From: an uncultured Macellibacteroides sp.
GTDB lineage: Bacteria > Bacteroidota > Bacteroidia > Bacteroidales > Tannerellaceae
Length of the DNA: 64,000 nt
Reading direction: 5' to 3'
Assembly (NCBI RefSeq): GCF_963667135.1
Contig: NZ_OY762974.1
Location: 4,229,054-4,293,053, forward strand
The notes beneath the pieces are model-generated. The model made no database searches. It was given only the letters and a program-made list of their open reading frames with translations, and had not been told where the DNA came from. This document shows, one piece after another, positions 45,001 to 52,572 of this stretch (position 1 is its first letter; each line of letters starts with the position of its first letter). Position numbers and translations under genes: made by a program.

Positions 45001-46124
45001 TTCCTTCGGCGATTCCAACAATTTATTCCGCCACCTTCTGTCCCAATCCAGATATTCCCGGATTTATCTTCTTCAAAGCAACTTACTATGGGACTGTTTA
45101 ATCCACCTTTAGAAAAAGATTTGAATACAACCCGATTATCATCAAAAGACATATAAGCCAGCTTTCCTCCGTACGTTCCAATCCATACCCCTCCATCCGG
45201 ATCGGGATAAATAGACCAAATAGAATTATGAGGCAGCGAATATCTGTCGGCAGGATTGGCAAGCAAAGTAACCATTTCGTCTGTCTTAAGATCCAGCAAA
45301 AAAAGTCCTAATTGAGTCCCTACCCATAGAACGCCCTTTGAATCCACGTATAATTTTTTCGCATTTATCGATTGATTTTCCTTATAAAGAAAAGGATACG
45401 ATCGGGTAATCCGTCCACGCTCGTCCGCTCTGAACAAACCTTCGTTTTCGGTAAGAATAAAATACTCCTTATTGTATTTTACAAGCTGACGGATAAATCC
45501 CTTCCCCTCTCCCAGGTCAATAAACAGTTCAGGTTTTGATATAAGACTTTTCAGTTTATATATCTTACCATTGCGAGTACTTAAAAACATATTTCCTTCG
45601 AGACTACTAAGAACTGCCGTATCAAAAGACGAAGGCAGTTTATAGCGCTGTGATTTAAATCCCTTTTTGAAAGAGAAGGTTTCAATTACATCTCCTTTTT
45701 TGATCCACAAAACCCTGTTAGAATCCTGCACCAAAGAACTAATCACTCCCTCCGAAATCTTGTTGAACTCCAGCGAAGCATAATCAAAAAGGAATAAGCC
45801 ATGATTCGTGGAAACGAATAACCTCTTATCACAATCCACCCACAATTCGCCGAACGCCCACGACAGTTCAGGCGAATGAGATGAAATCCGGTCGTCCATC
45901 TGATAAAAAGCATTTCCGTCGTACATAAATAACGTACCCTGTCCGCTATACCAGATGCGGCCAATACTATCTTTCGCAATACTCTGAATTCCGTGGTAAT
46001 AAGGTGAAACAGGAATCGTATGAAAACGATAGCCGGAAACATCCATTGCCAAAGCTAAAGGAATTAAAATAAAAGAAAAAAGGAAGACTAAAAGCGTCTT
46101 TGTATGATAATTTAAAGGTCTCAA
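42012..46124 (-). CDS. Hybrid two-component system sensor/regulator (HTCS)
   Basis: A 1370-residue single-protein sensor. Order: signal peptide (1-26); Reg_prop propeller repeats to about 680 (for example VDSKGVLWVGTQLGLFLLDL); Y_Y_Y domain to about 780; membrane helix about 785-810; HisKA with H842 (NISHELKTPL); HATPase about 950-1080; receiver with D1167 (LTDIMMPGADGYD); AraC-type helix-turn-helix in the last 100 residues (IAEIALLCGFNDSKYFSTCF). It senses a glycan fragment in the periplasm and activates the nearby PUL. It is transcribed in the same direction as the SusCD operon, 145 bp upstream of its first gene. Confidence 0.95.
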   Translation of the reverse strand: MRPLNYHTKTLLVFLFSFILIPLALAMDVSGYRFHTIPVSPYYHGIQSIAKDSIGRIWYSGQGTLFMYDGNAFYQMDDRISSHSPELSWAFGELWVDCDKRLFVSTNHGLFLFDYASLEFNKISEGVISSLVQDSNRVLWIKKGDVIETFSFKKGFKSQRYKLPSSFDTAVLSSLEGNMFLSTRNGKIYKLKSLISKPELFIDLGEGKGFIRQLVKYNKEYFILTENEGLFRADERGRITRSYPFLYKENQSINAKKLYVDSKGVLWVGTQLGLFLLDLKTDEMVTLLANPADRYSLPHNSIWSIYPDPDGGVWIGTYGGKLAYMSFDDNRVVFKSFSKGGLNSPIVSCFEEDKSGNIWIGTEGGGINCWNRRRNEYLYYTQSLSNGINYNLIKSLLFDSKKRKILISSFNGGISEYNTETKKFEDLKLYHPSRPGRYLSVYNFAMEADSGIWLNATTDGLFYKDLKTNRISRIVPKQNGKDIILPEVESVYRDVKNRLWLFTHRGAYIMDVRTHKVLDHHLINDSNYSVNQLICFTVDSDSNVWIGTMGGGVNLLSRDGTYKNFRNREGFSAHTVFAIQEDNARENIWFSTNDGIWFYNKLLHKFRKIHCAETDLCGSFYPRASFKTSKGELLFGGTNGFILFDPQTIRETNKKSNVFFTGFFINNTRVIPGKANSPLTEDISVIGNRKEENKWINLSYKQSNVEIQFSTDSYVKSDKEQLACRLVGASEEWLLLPLTKNSIRYANLPPGSYRFEVKVVARDEVSDGRVTSLCFRINPPPWLSAWAYLVYGCIVAGIIYLVFMYLSNKKNFRHNLEMEKLEKKRIRDLIDLRVNFFTNISHELKTPLTLIIDPLKRLAQTLTPDHPAMNYTKLITKNVIRIQRLVNQLLQFREIESNTIRPCPSSGDLILYVSELFNMFIPLAEGKYIITQVDSYCDKLLVSFDHELIEKIFSNLFSNAIKYTPEGESISFRIYKSTADEVAHLSDIETFDSEMFCVSFELINTGTEISPDQAARLFKPFSRSSSQKQLEEFSSGLGLSIVKELVNLLGGTISLLSRTGEVCFQLTLPVQQALFDPLAVDKCKTTGLSYEYAKMEVIHLDVNEEEVGDDKKDSRNINKLLIIEDDDDLRNYLKTQLSCSFRVYTAKNGLEGIALAKKISLQIILTDIMMPGADGYDVCDTLRGDIKTSHIPIIVMSGLGGADQKIKALKKGADVFIEKQFDTDYLEQQINNLIDSRNKMRELYSKKYTPEPSNITITSMDEELMNKAVTFVEGNIQNPEYDVEMFVSDMGISRTLLYRKINDITHMTIKEFILDMRLKRSKQLLEKSEYTIAEIALLCGFNDSKYFSTCFKKHYSMVPSDYRKQATSIS

Positions 46125-46253
46125 AATAGTATTCGGATAGGTGGTTCAATCAATTACAGGAATTATAACAAGTCAAAAGTATAGTTTTTTTTCATATTTC
46201 CCATACACCCTCCTATATTTAGGCTAATTTTCCAACGATCAAATCTGGTTTTG

Positions 46254-46261
46254 CAAATATA
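46254..46261 (-). promoter_or_regulatory. Candidate -7 box of the HTCS gene
   Basis: On the minus strand TATATTTG, matching TAnnTTTG, 130 bp upstream of the ATG at 46124. No clear -33 element at the right distance. The same 250-bp gap (46125-46377) serves the divergent gene at 46378. Confidence 0.3.
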
Positions 46262-46377
46262 ACGAGGATTTATTAGCCGAAAAGCAACAAAAGTGAAATA
46301 TTGAATTACATATCAAAGTATTTAAGGAAAATCAATATCTTTACCTATTGCTAATTTATAATTAACCACAGGTATTT

Positions 46378-47265
46378 ATGAAGGATGATTTTAAGAAAAT
46401 TATGGAGGCTATCGAGATAGAATACGACAATATTCCTGTGCCTGAGTTCGAAGGATATTCATTTCTGGAGATAGCCAGTCTGATTTATTCGCCTTTTGCA
46501 GGCGATTCTCCAATCAAACTATTTAAGCTTGAGGAAGCTGATTATCTTAAGATTCCTATGTTTAATCAGATAAAATATCTCATCGGGATTATTCAGCGGG
46601 ATGGAGAGCTAAAGTTGACAAACAAAGGGTATCTGCCGCCAAAGATTATAGCAGGGCTGTATTCGATGGGGTATTTGAAGGATAAATATGTGGAAATGGG
46701 AATTAGCAAAGTTTACAGGGAAGTCGACATGGATATAATGAAGTTATCTAGATCGTTGCTTGAAGTTTCCGGAATAGTAAAGAAAAGACACAATGTAATT
46801 ACGCTAACTAAAGAGGGTGCGAAAACAATTGCCAATGATGAATTGCTATTCAGACGGTTGTTTGTGGCTTCGGCAGAAAATATAAGCTGGAATTATTTCG
46901 ATGGCTATCCTTACGATGATATCGGTCAGTTTGGCCTTGGCTTTTCGTTGGTGTTGTTAAGTAAATATGGTGATAAAAAAAGGCTAGACCTGTTTTATTC
47001 TCAGAAATACTTCAAGGCCTTTCCAACTGTTAAGGATACTGATGATAAGAGTGAGACTTCTCAAACGCAGAAAGAGGACTGTGACCGTTGTTATTCGCTT
47101 CGCACCTTCGACAGATTTCTTGAATATTGGGGGTTGGTTGATATTGAGCAAACAGATCGTATCCATGGAGATAAATTTATCACAAAAACTGATTTATTTG
47201 ACAAACTGATTCAGAGTTATCCTCATTCACAAAGAAACTTAGCAGCCGAACATAAAGGAAATTAA
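46378..47265 (+). CDS. Hypothetical protein, winged-helix-like segments
   Basis: A 295-residue soluble protein that I do not recognise. There is no signal peptide. Two segments look like winged-helix DNA-binding units: residues about 63-90 (FNQIKYLIGIIQRDGELKLT, then LPPKIIAGLYS) and about 120-150 (LSRSLLEVSGIVKKRHNVIT, then LTKEGAK). A CxxC-like pair (CDRCYS) lies near residue 239. It is a single gene with its own terminator, divergent from the HTCS gene and convergent with folA. It could be a regulator or an accessory protein of a mobile system; no function can be assigned. Confidence 0.7.
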   Translation: MKDDFKKIMEAIEIEYDNIPVPEFEGYSFLEIASLIYSPFAGDSPIKLFKLEEADYLKIPMFNQIKYLIGIIQRDGELKLTNKGYLPPKIIAGLYSMGYLKDKYVEMGISKVYREVDMDIMKLSRSLLEVSGIVKKRHNVITLTKEGAKTIANDELLFRRLFVASAENISWNYFDGYPYDDIGQFGLGFSLVLLSKYGDKKRLDLFYSQKYFKAFPTVKDTDDKSETSQTQKEDCDRCYSLRTFDRFLEYWGLVDIEQTDRIHGDKFITKTDLFDKLIQSYPHSQRNLAAEHKGN

Positions 47266-47285
47266 TTGGAAATAGCTAACTAAAA

Positions 47286-47320
47286 AACAGGTTTACACTT
47301 ATTTTAAGGATAAACCTGTT
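47286..47320 (+). terminator. Terminator between the hypothetical gene and folA
   Basis: A perfect 10-bp stem, AACAGGTTTA (47286-47295) and TAAACCTGTT (47311-47320), with a 15-nt loop and an A-run on its left side, so on the minus strand a U-run follows. It suits the end of the thyA-folA operon and may work in both directions. Confidence 0.65.
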
Positions 47321-47346
47321 CTACATATAGTTACTACCAATGGTAA

Positions 47347-47844
47347 TTATTTCTTCCTGATGTACGTAACGAAGGTGTATGGATAGGCGTGTTTGTCGTC
47401 GGCAGGGAAGTCCTCGCGTTCTGTTTCTGTCCATTCATTGTAATCTACTTCAGGAAAGAAAGTATCAGCATCCTCAAATGTATGGTGCACAAGGGTAAGA
47501 TACATCTTGTCGGCAATTTTAAGAGCTTGTTTGTAAACCATAGCTCCTCCAATCATGAATACTTCGTCTTCGTGTTCACAAAGATTCAGTGCGTCGTGCA
47601 TTGATTCGACGGCAAAACTATTCACAAACAATGCCTCGGGCAACGTAGTAAGAATAACATTCTTCCGGTTGGGAAGGGCGCCTTTAGGCAGAGATTCGAA
47701 TGTTTTACGTCCCATCACAACAGCATGGCCTGTAGTTAAACCTTTAAATCGTTTCATGTCATACGGCAAACTCCACAATAATTGCTGATTCTTTCCAATT
47801 GCATTATTATCTGCAATCGCTGCTATAATTGAAATCGTACTCAT
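47347..47844 (-). CDS. folA: Dihydrofolate reductase
   Basis: A 165-residue cytoplasmic enzyme that reduces dihydrofolate to tetrahydrofolate with NADPH. Family signs: SIIAAIADNNAIGKNQQLLW at the N-terminus (substrate loop), GHAVVMGRKTFESLP (cofactor loop) and FMIGGAMVYKQAL (GGA/GG motif). It is 28 bp after thyA in the same direction. The pairing is functional: thymidylate synthase turns methylene-tetrahydrofolate into dihydrofolate, which this enzyme recycles. Length is normal. Confidence 0.96.
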   Translation of the reverse strand: MSTISIIAAIADNNAIGKNQQLLWSLPYDMKRFKGLTTGHAVVMGRKTFESLPKGALPNRKNVILTTLPEALFVNSFAVESMHDALNLCEHEDEVFMIGGAMVYKQALKIADKMYLTLVHHTFEDADTFFPEVDYNEWTETEREDFPADDKHAYPYTFVTYIRKK

Positions 47845-47872
47845 AATATAAAATATTAATGTATTACCAAAT

Positions 47873-48667
47873 TCAAATGGCCACTTCGCCCTTTATATGG
47901 GGATGTGGATCGTATCCAATTAGTTGAAAGTCTTCAAAGCTAAAGTCAAAAATGCTTTTTACATCAGGGTTGATTTCCATCCGGGGCAGCTTGCGCGGCT
48001 CACGCGAGAGTTGTAATTTAACCTGCTCAATATGATTGCTGTAGATATGAGCGTCGCCCAGGGTATGCACAAAGTCGCCTGCCTGAAGGCCGGTTACCTG
48101 TGCCATCATCTGAAGTAACATGGCATACGATGCTATATTAAATGGTACGCCAAGAAATATGTCGGCGCTTCGCTGATAGAGTTGCAGGCTTAACTTTCCG
48201 TTTGCTACATAGAATTGGAAGAATGCATGGCAGGGAGGCAGATTCATATTGTCCAAATCGCCTACGTTCCATGCGCTGACAATAATGCGGCGTGAATCGG
48301 GATTATGCATAATTGCATGAACGGCTTCGCTAATCTGGTCTACCGATCCTCCTTTGTAGTCGGGCCAGGAACGCCATTGATATCCGTAGATATGGCCTAA
48401 GTCGCCATTGGCGTCTGCCCATTCATTCCAGATACGAACACCATGATCCTGAAGATACTTTGCATTGGTATCTCCTTTTAAAAACCATAGTAACTCATAA
48501 ATGATGGATTTCAGATGTAGTTTCTTGGTTGTAAGCAAAGGGAATCCCTCCGACATATCAAACCTCATCTGATGACCAAACACACTCAAAGTTCCTGTAC
48601 CTGTACGGTCTTCTTTCTTAACTCCTTCAGACAAAACCCTTTCCAGTAATGATAAGTACTGTTTCAT
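47873..48667 (-). CDS. thyA: Thymidylate synthase
   Basis: 264 residues from the ATG at 48667 ([12 protein letters not shown]), the normal size of ThyA. An in-frame ATG at 48781 would add 38 residues that do not fit the family and would overlap the promoter. The enzyme methylates dUMP to dTMP using methylene-tetrahydrofolate. The catalytic Cys is C146 in [12 protein letters not shown], and the conserved [18 protein letters not shown] block binds phosphate and substrate. Transcribed with folA from the promoter at 48692-48723. Confidence 0.97.
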   Translation of the reverse strand: MKQYLSLLERVLSEGVKKEDRTGTGTLSVFGHQMRFDMSEGFPLLTTKKLHLKSIIYELLWFLKGDTNAKYLQDHGVRIWNEWADANGDLGHIYGYQWRSWPDYKGGSVDQISEAVHAIMHNPDSRRIIVSAWNVGDLDNMNLPPCHAFFQFYVANGKLSLQLYQRSADIFLGVPFNIASYAMLLQMMAQVTGLQAGDFVHTLGDAHIYSNHIEQVKLQLSREPRKLPRMEINPDVKSIFDFSFEDFQLIGYDPHPHIKGEVAI

Positions 48668-48691
48668 AGCATAAAATATAGTCCAGGCTGG

Positions 48692-48723
48692 CAAATGTAC
48701 AAAAGTAATTACTATTTCACAAA
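48692..48723 (-). promoter_or_regulatory. Promoter of thyA-folA
   Basis: On the minus strand TTTG (48720-48723), a 20-bp spacer, then TACATTTG (48692-48699), a full match to the Bacteroidetes consensus. The -7 box is 25 bp before the ATG at 48667, giving a very short leader and supporting that start. Confidence 0.6.
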
Positions 48724-48798
48724 CTATAGCAAACAAATAGTTACAGGAGCAAAAGTTAACTTTTTGTGTTTCAACGCACAAAATTTATGATAAAAGTG

Positions 48799-48806
48799 TA
48801 CCTTTG
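48799..48806 (+). promoter_or_regulatory. Candidate -7 box of galM
   Basis: TACCTTTG fits TAnnTTTG, 40 bp before the ATG at 48846. No TTTG lies at the expected -33 distance. Confidence 0.4.
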
Positions 48807-48845
48807 CGCATAGTGTTTTACATCTAAAAATAATATCGCATTGAA

Positions 48846-49976
48846 ATGAAAAAACTTTTATTGACTGCTCTTGCTGCGTGTACGTTGTTCGCATGCTCGG
48901 AAAAGAAAGAAGAAGCAACTCTTTCGGGTTTATTAAAATCTAATTTTGTTACTGAAGTTAACGGGAAGCCCACTGCTTTATACGTGCTGAAAAACAAAGC
49001 CGGCATGGAGGCATGTATTACCAATTACGGCGGACGTTTGGTTTCTCTTATGGCTCCCGACAAGAACGGGAAGATGACCGACGTAGTACTCGGTTACGAC
49101 AGCATTGCCGATTACCTGAAATCGGATGGTAACTTCGGCGCCCTTATCGGTCGCTACGGCAACCGTATCGCTCAAGGTAAATTTACGCTCGACAGTGTAA
49201 CGTATCAGCTACCTCAAAATAACAATGGTCATTGCCTTCATGGTGGTCCGCAGGGTTATCACACTCAGCTTTGGGATGCCAAGCAGCTAAACGATCAGTC
49301 GGTAGAGCTTACTTACCTCTCGAAAGACGGTGAAGCCGGATTCCCTGGCAACCTGAATATCAAGGTTACTTATACACTTACTGACGACAATGCCATCGAA
49401 ATTGCTTACGAAGCAGAAACCGACAAGGCTACGGTTGTTAATCTTACTAACCACAGCTACTTCAATTTGTCGGGTGTACCCGGATCTACTATCCTTGATC
49501 ATGATATCATGATTAACGCCGACACGTATACTCCGGTCGACAGCCTGCTTATTCCTACATCCGAAACTCCTTTGGTTGAAGGTACTCCAATGGATCTTCG
49601 TACTCCGATTGCCATTGGTGCACAGATTGATTCTACTTACGATCAGCTGGTAAAAGGTCGTGGTTACGATCACAACTGGATTCTTAATACAAAAGGTGAT
49701 ATAAAGGTGTTGGCTGCCAAAGCAACAAGTCCTGTAAGCGGCATTTCGTTGGAAGTTTATACAAACGAACCGGGTATCCAGTTCTATACCGGTAATTTTA
49801 TGACTGGTGAAGATAAAGGCAAACAAGGTACTGTTTATCCTCACAGGGGTGCTATTTGTCTGGAAACTCAACATTTCCCTGATAGCCCAAATCAACCAAC
49901 ATTCCCTTCAACGGTTTTACGTCCGGGAGAAAAATACCAGAGCAAGTGTATCTACAAACTTGTGGTTAATAAATAA
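48846..49976 (+). CDS. galM: Aldose 1-epimerase (galactose mutarotase), lipoprotein
   Basis: A 376-residue enzyme interconverting alpha and beta anomers of aldoses. Unlike cytoplasmic GalM it has a lipoprotein signal (TLFAC, Cys17), so it should act in the periplasm, as several Bacteroidetes homologues do. Active-site motifs: NRIAQGKFTLD, HCLHGGPQGYH (His), NLTNHSYFNLSG (second His) and EPGIQFYTGNF (Glu). It is divergent from thyA and is followed by a strong terminator, so it is monocistronic. Confidence 0.93.
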   Translation: MKKLLLTALAACTLFACSEKKEEATLSGLLKSNFVTEVNGKPTALYVLKNKAGMEACITNYGGRLVSLMAPDKNGKMTDVVLGYDSIADYLKSDGNFGALIGRYGNRIAQGKFTLDSVTYQLPQNNNGHCLHGGPQGYHTQLWDAKQLNDQSVELTYLSKDGEAGFPGNLNIKVTYTLTDDNAIEIAYEAETDKATVVNLTNHSYFNLSGVPGSTILDHDIMINADTYTPVDSLLIPTSETPLVEGTPMDLRTPIAIGAQIDSTYDQLVKGRGYDHNWILNTKGDIKVLAAKATSPVSGISLEVYTNEPGIQFYTGNFMTGEDKGKQGTVYPHRGAICLETQHFPDSPNQPTFPSTVLRPGEKYQSKCIYKLVVNK

Positions 49977-49980
49977 AAAC

Positions 49981-50017
49981 AAAAAGCGGAGTGCCCTGTA
50001 TGAGCACTTCGCTTTTT
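49981..50017 (+). terminator. Terminator of galM
   Basis: A 14-bp stem with one G-T pair: AAAAAGCGGAGTGC (49981-49994) and GCACTTCGCTTTTT (50004-50017), loop of 9, followed by a T-run. It can also end the convergent thioredoxin gene transcript. Confidence 0.85.
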
Positions 50018-50030
50018 TTATTACTGCTTT

Positions 50031-50537
50031 TTATAAGGCTGTTTCAATCTTTTCAAGTAGTTCGGCAAACTCTTTATCTGTATAGCCTTTACCTGCATAA
50101 ATTACTTTTCCGTCTTTGCCTATAAGGTACGAACGTGGTATCAGGCTTTTTGCAAAGGCTCCGAATATGGCCCGGCTTTTATCGGGATACAACGGGAAGG
50201 TAAATCCTTTTTTCTCGTTGTAGGTAGCAAGTTCTTTATCCGAATGTTCGCGTCCAATTACAAGCATTACAAATTTATCGTTGTCTTTGTACTTTGGCCA
50301 TAGAGTTTGTTGTACGGATGCAAGCTCCTTCTGACAAGGAGGGCACCAGGTGGCAAAGAAATTAATCAACACCACTTTTCCTTTTAATTCGGCAGAGTTA
50401 ATCTTGGTTCCGTTGTCCGACACAATGGAAAATGAGGGCATCACCTCTCCTACTTTCACGATATCATCGTTGCTGTCTTGTGCTTTTACCCCTAGCACAA
50501 GCATGGCGAGCATAGTCATTAAGAAAATCTTTTTCAT
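50031..50537 (-). CDS. TlpA/ResA-like periplasmic thioredoxin
   Basis: A 168-residue protein with a cleavable signal (ends VKAQ). The thioredoxin fold has the active site WCPPC (C65, C68) after the strand KVVLINFFAT, and the cis-Pro loop in LIPRSYLIGKDGK. The AhpC/TSA-like RxPSF start (MPSFSIVSDNG) is typical of TlpA-like proteins. It keeps cysteines reduced in the periplasm, for example for cytochrome maturation; the partner cannot be told here. Single gene. Confidence 0.9.
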   Translation of the reverse strand: MKKIFLMTMLAMLVLGVKAQDSNDDIVKVGEVMPSFSIVSDNGTKINSAELKGKVVLINFFATWCPPCQKELASVQQTLWPKYKDNDKFVMLVIGREHSDKELATYNEKKGFTFPLYPDKSRAIFGAFAKSLIPRSYLIGKDGKVIYAGKGYTDKEFAELLEKIETAL

Positions 50538-50570
50538 ATTTTATCAGTTTGTATCAGTTTATAAACGCGA

Positions 50571-50578
50571 CAAAGATA
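50571..50578 (-). promoter_or_regulatory. Candidate -7 box of the thioredoxin gene
   Basis: On the minus strand TATCTTTG matches TAnnTTTG, 34 bp upstream of the ATG at 50537. The -33 element is not clear. Confidence 0.4.
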
Positions 50579-51094
50579 CACTATTCTTGTAAATCTTATT
50601 TAGTTGCCAACATTTCTATCTTTAAGAAATACTTGAATTAAGATGTTACCCACTATTAATTAGGTGCAATCCAATAGTTTTTTATCTGTTTGTGTACGAC
50701 AGGGCAGACGCATATTATTATAGAGCTAAAAGTCCTAGGTGTATCATTTAATATGTACGTATATGATGCAGTATTTCAATATATTACACATCAAATCTTT
50801 GATGTTCTATCTGTCTTCTTCACCGAATGTTGCTAACATAAACTAACATTAAAATGGGCATAATTAGTATTTATAAACATATTGAGCGTTATAAAATTTG
50901 CTTCATAGATAACAACCTTCTCTGAAAATTGGATCTTTCTTTTTACAACGATAATTTCGTTAAGTTGAATAATCAAATCAGAACGTTTATGTTATGTCTG
51001 GAATCATATTGACATTACTTGAAAGAGACCAAAAACAGTAATTATAACTACGAAAAGAAAGATAATAAATGTCCAAAACAATCACTTAAATACA

Positions 51095-51124
51095 TTGATA
51101 TCTCAGTAAATATTTGTATATTTG
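51095..51124 (+). promoter_or_regulatory. Promoter of the ISAs1 transposase
   Basis: TTG at 51095-51097, a 19-bp spacer, then TATATTTG at 51117-51124, matching the consensus. It lies 33 bp before the ATG. Confidence 0.45.
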
Positions 51125-51156
51125 TCTTATTATCAACGTATTAAATATACAAATAT

Positions 51157-52317
51157 ATGACATTGCTTGCATTTGCTTCAAGTATTGAAGACTATCGTTT
51201 TGACAGGAATAAAGTTCATTCAGCCGAAACTATTATTTATATTACGTTAGCTGCCGTTATTTGTGGGGCCGAGACATGGAACGAAATAGAGGATTTCGGT
51301 CGGTGTAAAATTGATTTTTTCTCTCGCACTATTCCTTCTTTTAATGGAATACCCTCACATGATACTTTTAACCGATTTTTCACAGTATTGGATTCCACCT
51401 ATTTTGAAAATCAATTCAGAGAATGGGTTAAGTGTATTTGTGGAAAGTATAAAGGAGTGGTTGCTATTGACGGCAAAACAATATGCGGAGCATATGAGTC
51501 TGAAGAGGCTAAATTGTTGCGAGGTACCTACCTAAAACCCTCGAGCCCCCAATACAAACTTCACATGGTAAGTGCCTGGGCCGCTGACAATGGAATAAGC
51601 CTTGGACAAATCAAAACAGAGGAAAAATCGAATGAAATTACCGCTATCCCCGAACTATTAGAGGCATTAGATATTAAAGAGTGTATAATCACTATTGATG
51701 CTATGGGATGTCAAAAGACTATAGCATCTAAAATAATAGAAAAAGAAGCAGATTACGTTTTGGCTGTTAAAAACAACCATAAGCATTTATATAGAAAAAT
51801 CAAACATTTTTTCACCATTTGGAGAGCTGAGAAGCCTAACCGGGTAAGTGTTTACGAGAATACCGAGACTGGACATGGCCGTTTGGAAAAAAGAACTTGC
51901 ATAGTCTGTGACAATCTATACTGGTTAAATGCTAACGATTACACCCAATGGGCTGGATTAAAAACATTTGTCTGTGTGCTTACGGAACGTACCATTCCCG
52001 GCGAAAATGGACCTCGTAAACAAAAAGAAACCAGATACTATATTTCTTCATTAGTTTTGGATGCTGAATTAATTGCTAATTCAGTCCGAAAACATTGGTC
52101 TGTTGAAAATAATTTACATTGGCAGTTGGATGTCTCGTTTAATGAAGATTACGGACGAAAGAAGAACAATGCCGCTGTAAACTTTTCTCTTGTCTCAAAA
52201 ACAGCTTTATCTATGTTAAAGCACTATGAAAGCAAAAGTAGTATTGCTCGCAAAAGAAAAACAGCCGGATGGTCTGACGACGTTCTGCAAGGCATACTTT
52301 CTGTGGATAAATTTTAA
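51157..52317 (+). CDS. ISAs1 family transposase
   Basis: A 386-residue DDE transposase of the ISAs1/H-repeat-associated group. The N-terminal associated domain (residues 5-95) has DYRFDRNKVHSAETIIYI and IPSHDTFNRFF. The catalytic residues are D105 (VVAIDGKTICGA), D181 (IITIDAMGCQKTIA) and E317 (HWSVENNLHWQLDV), and the end carries NEDYGRKKNNAAVNFS. The frame is intact. The stop is followed directly by the right inverted repeat. Confidence 0.95.
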   Translation: MTLLAFASSIEDYRFDRNKVHSAETIIYITLAAVICGAETWNEIEDFGRCKIDFFSRTIPSFNGIPSHDTFNRFFTVLDSTYFENQFREWVKCICGKYKGVVAIDGKTICGAYESEEAKLLRGTYLKPSSPQYKLHMVSAWAADNGISLGQIKTEEKSNEITAIPELLEALDIKECIITIDAMGCQKTIASKIIEKEADYVLAVKNNHKHLYRKIKHFFTIWRAEKPNRVSVYENTETGHGRLEKRTCIVCDNLYWLNANDYTQWAGLKTFVCVLTERTIPGENGPRKQKETRYYISSLVLDAELIANSVRKHWSVENNLHWQLDVSFNEDYGRKKNNAAVNFSLVSKTALSMLKHYESKSSIARKRKTAGWSDDVLQGILSVDKF

Positions 52318-52343
52318 TGCGTCTGCCCTGTTTGTTGCTTTTG

Positions 52344-52452
52344 AATTAGTTTGTCATTGTGTTTCAATTACTTTATAGTTGAGTGTGAGCTAAATGTCAG
52401 TAGTCCGAGAATAATCCGGCTAAGGGAATGTAGCATGTGTGACAAACTAATT
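52344..52452. repeat. 13-bp perfect inverted repeats 83 bp apart
   Basis: AATTAGTTTGTCA at 52344-52356 and its exact reverse complement at 52440-52452. It lies between the ISAs1 element and dnaG. It may be a miniature element (109 bp) or an RNA structure. The rest of 52331-52572 has no gene that I can support. Confidence 0.45.
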
Positions 52453-52543
52453 TATGATAGAAGAGCTGTTTTTGAGGAAACGAAGGACGGATTGTTAACC
52501 TATATTATTGCACTAAAAAGAATATAAAATGGCTATTTTTATC

Positions 52544-52551
52544 TAAGTTTG
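52544..52551 (+). promoter_or_regulatory. Candidate -7 box of dnaG
   Basis: TAAGTTTG fits TAnnTTTG and lies 22 bp before the ATG at 52573. A -33 element is not clear. Confidence 0.35.
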
Positions 52552-52572
52552 TAGCTTATTTAAAGAGAAAGC

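Larger units (their letters stand above)
50700..52330 (+). mobile_element. ISAs1-family insertion sequence with a long left arm
   Basis: Perfect 14-bp inverted repeats, CAGGGCAGACGCAT at 50700-50713 and its reverse complement at 52317-52330, enclose one intact transposase gene. The right end is placed as expected (the repeat begins at the last base of the stop codon). The left repeat is 443 bp before the gene; the non-coding stretch 50714-51156 is unusual for this family. No direct target duplication is visible: TTTGT occurs on both flanks but neither 8 nor 10 bp match. The total of 1631 bp is larger than the usual 1.2-1.4 kb. Confidence 0.8.

Noticed and set aside
29897-46124. Polysaccharide lyase to feed the GH88 enzyme
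   Set aside because: None of the open frames in this stretch shows a lyase domain.
48668-48781. N-terminal extension of ThyA to the ATG at 48781
   Set aside because: The normal enzyme begins at 48667 and a full promoter lies inside the extension.
49287-49895. A 202-codon open frame opposite galM
   Set aside because: Shadow of a well-identified gene; no recognisable motif.
50689-50699. TTTGT on both flanks of the ISAs1 element as a target duplication
   Set aside because: Only five bases match and on the left they do not abut the element; 8 to 10 abutting bases are expected.
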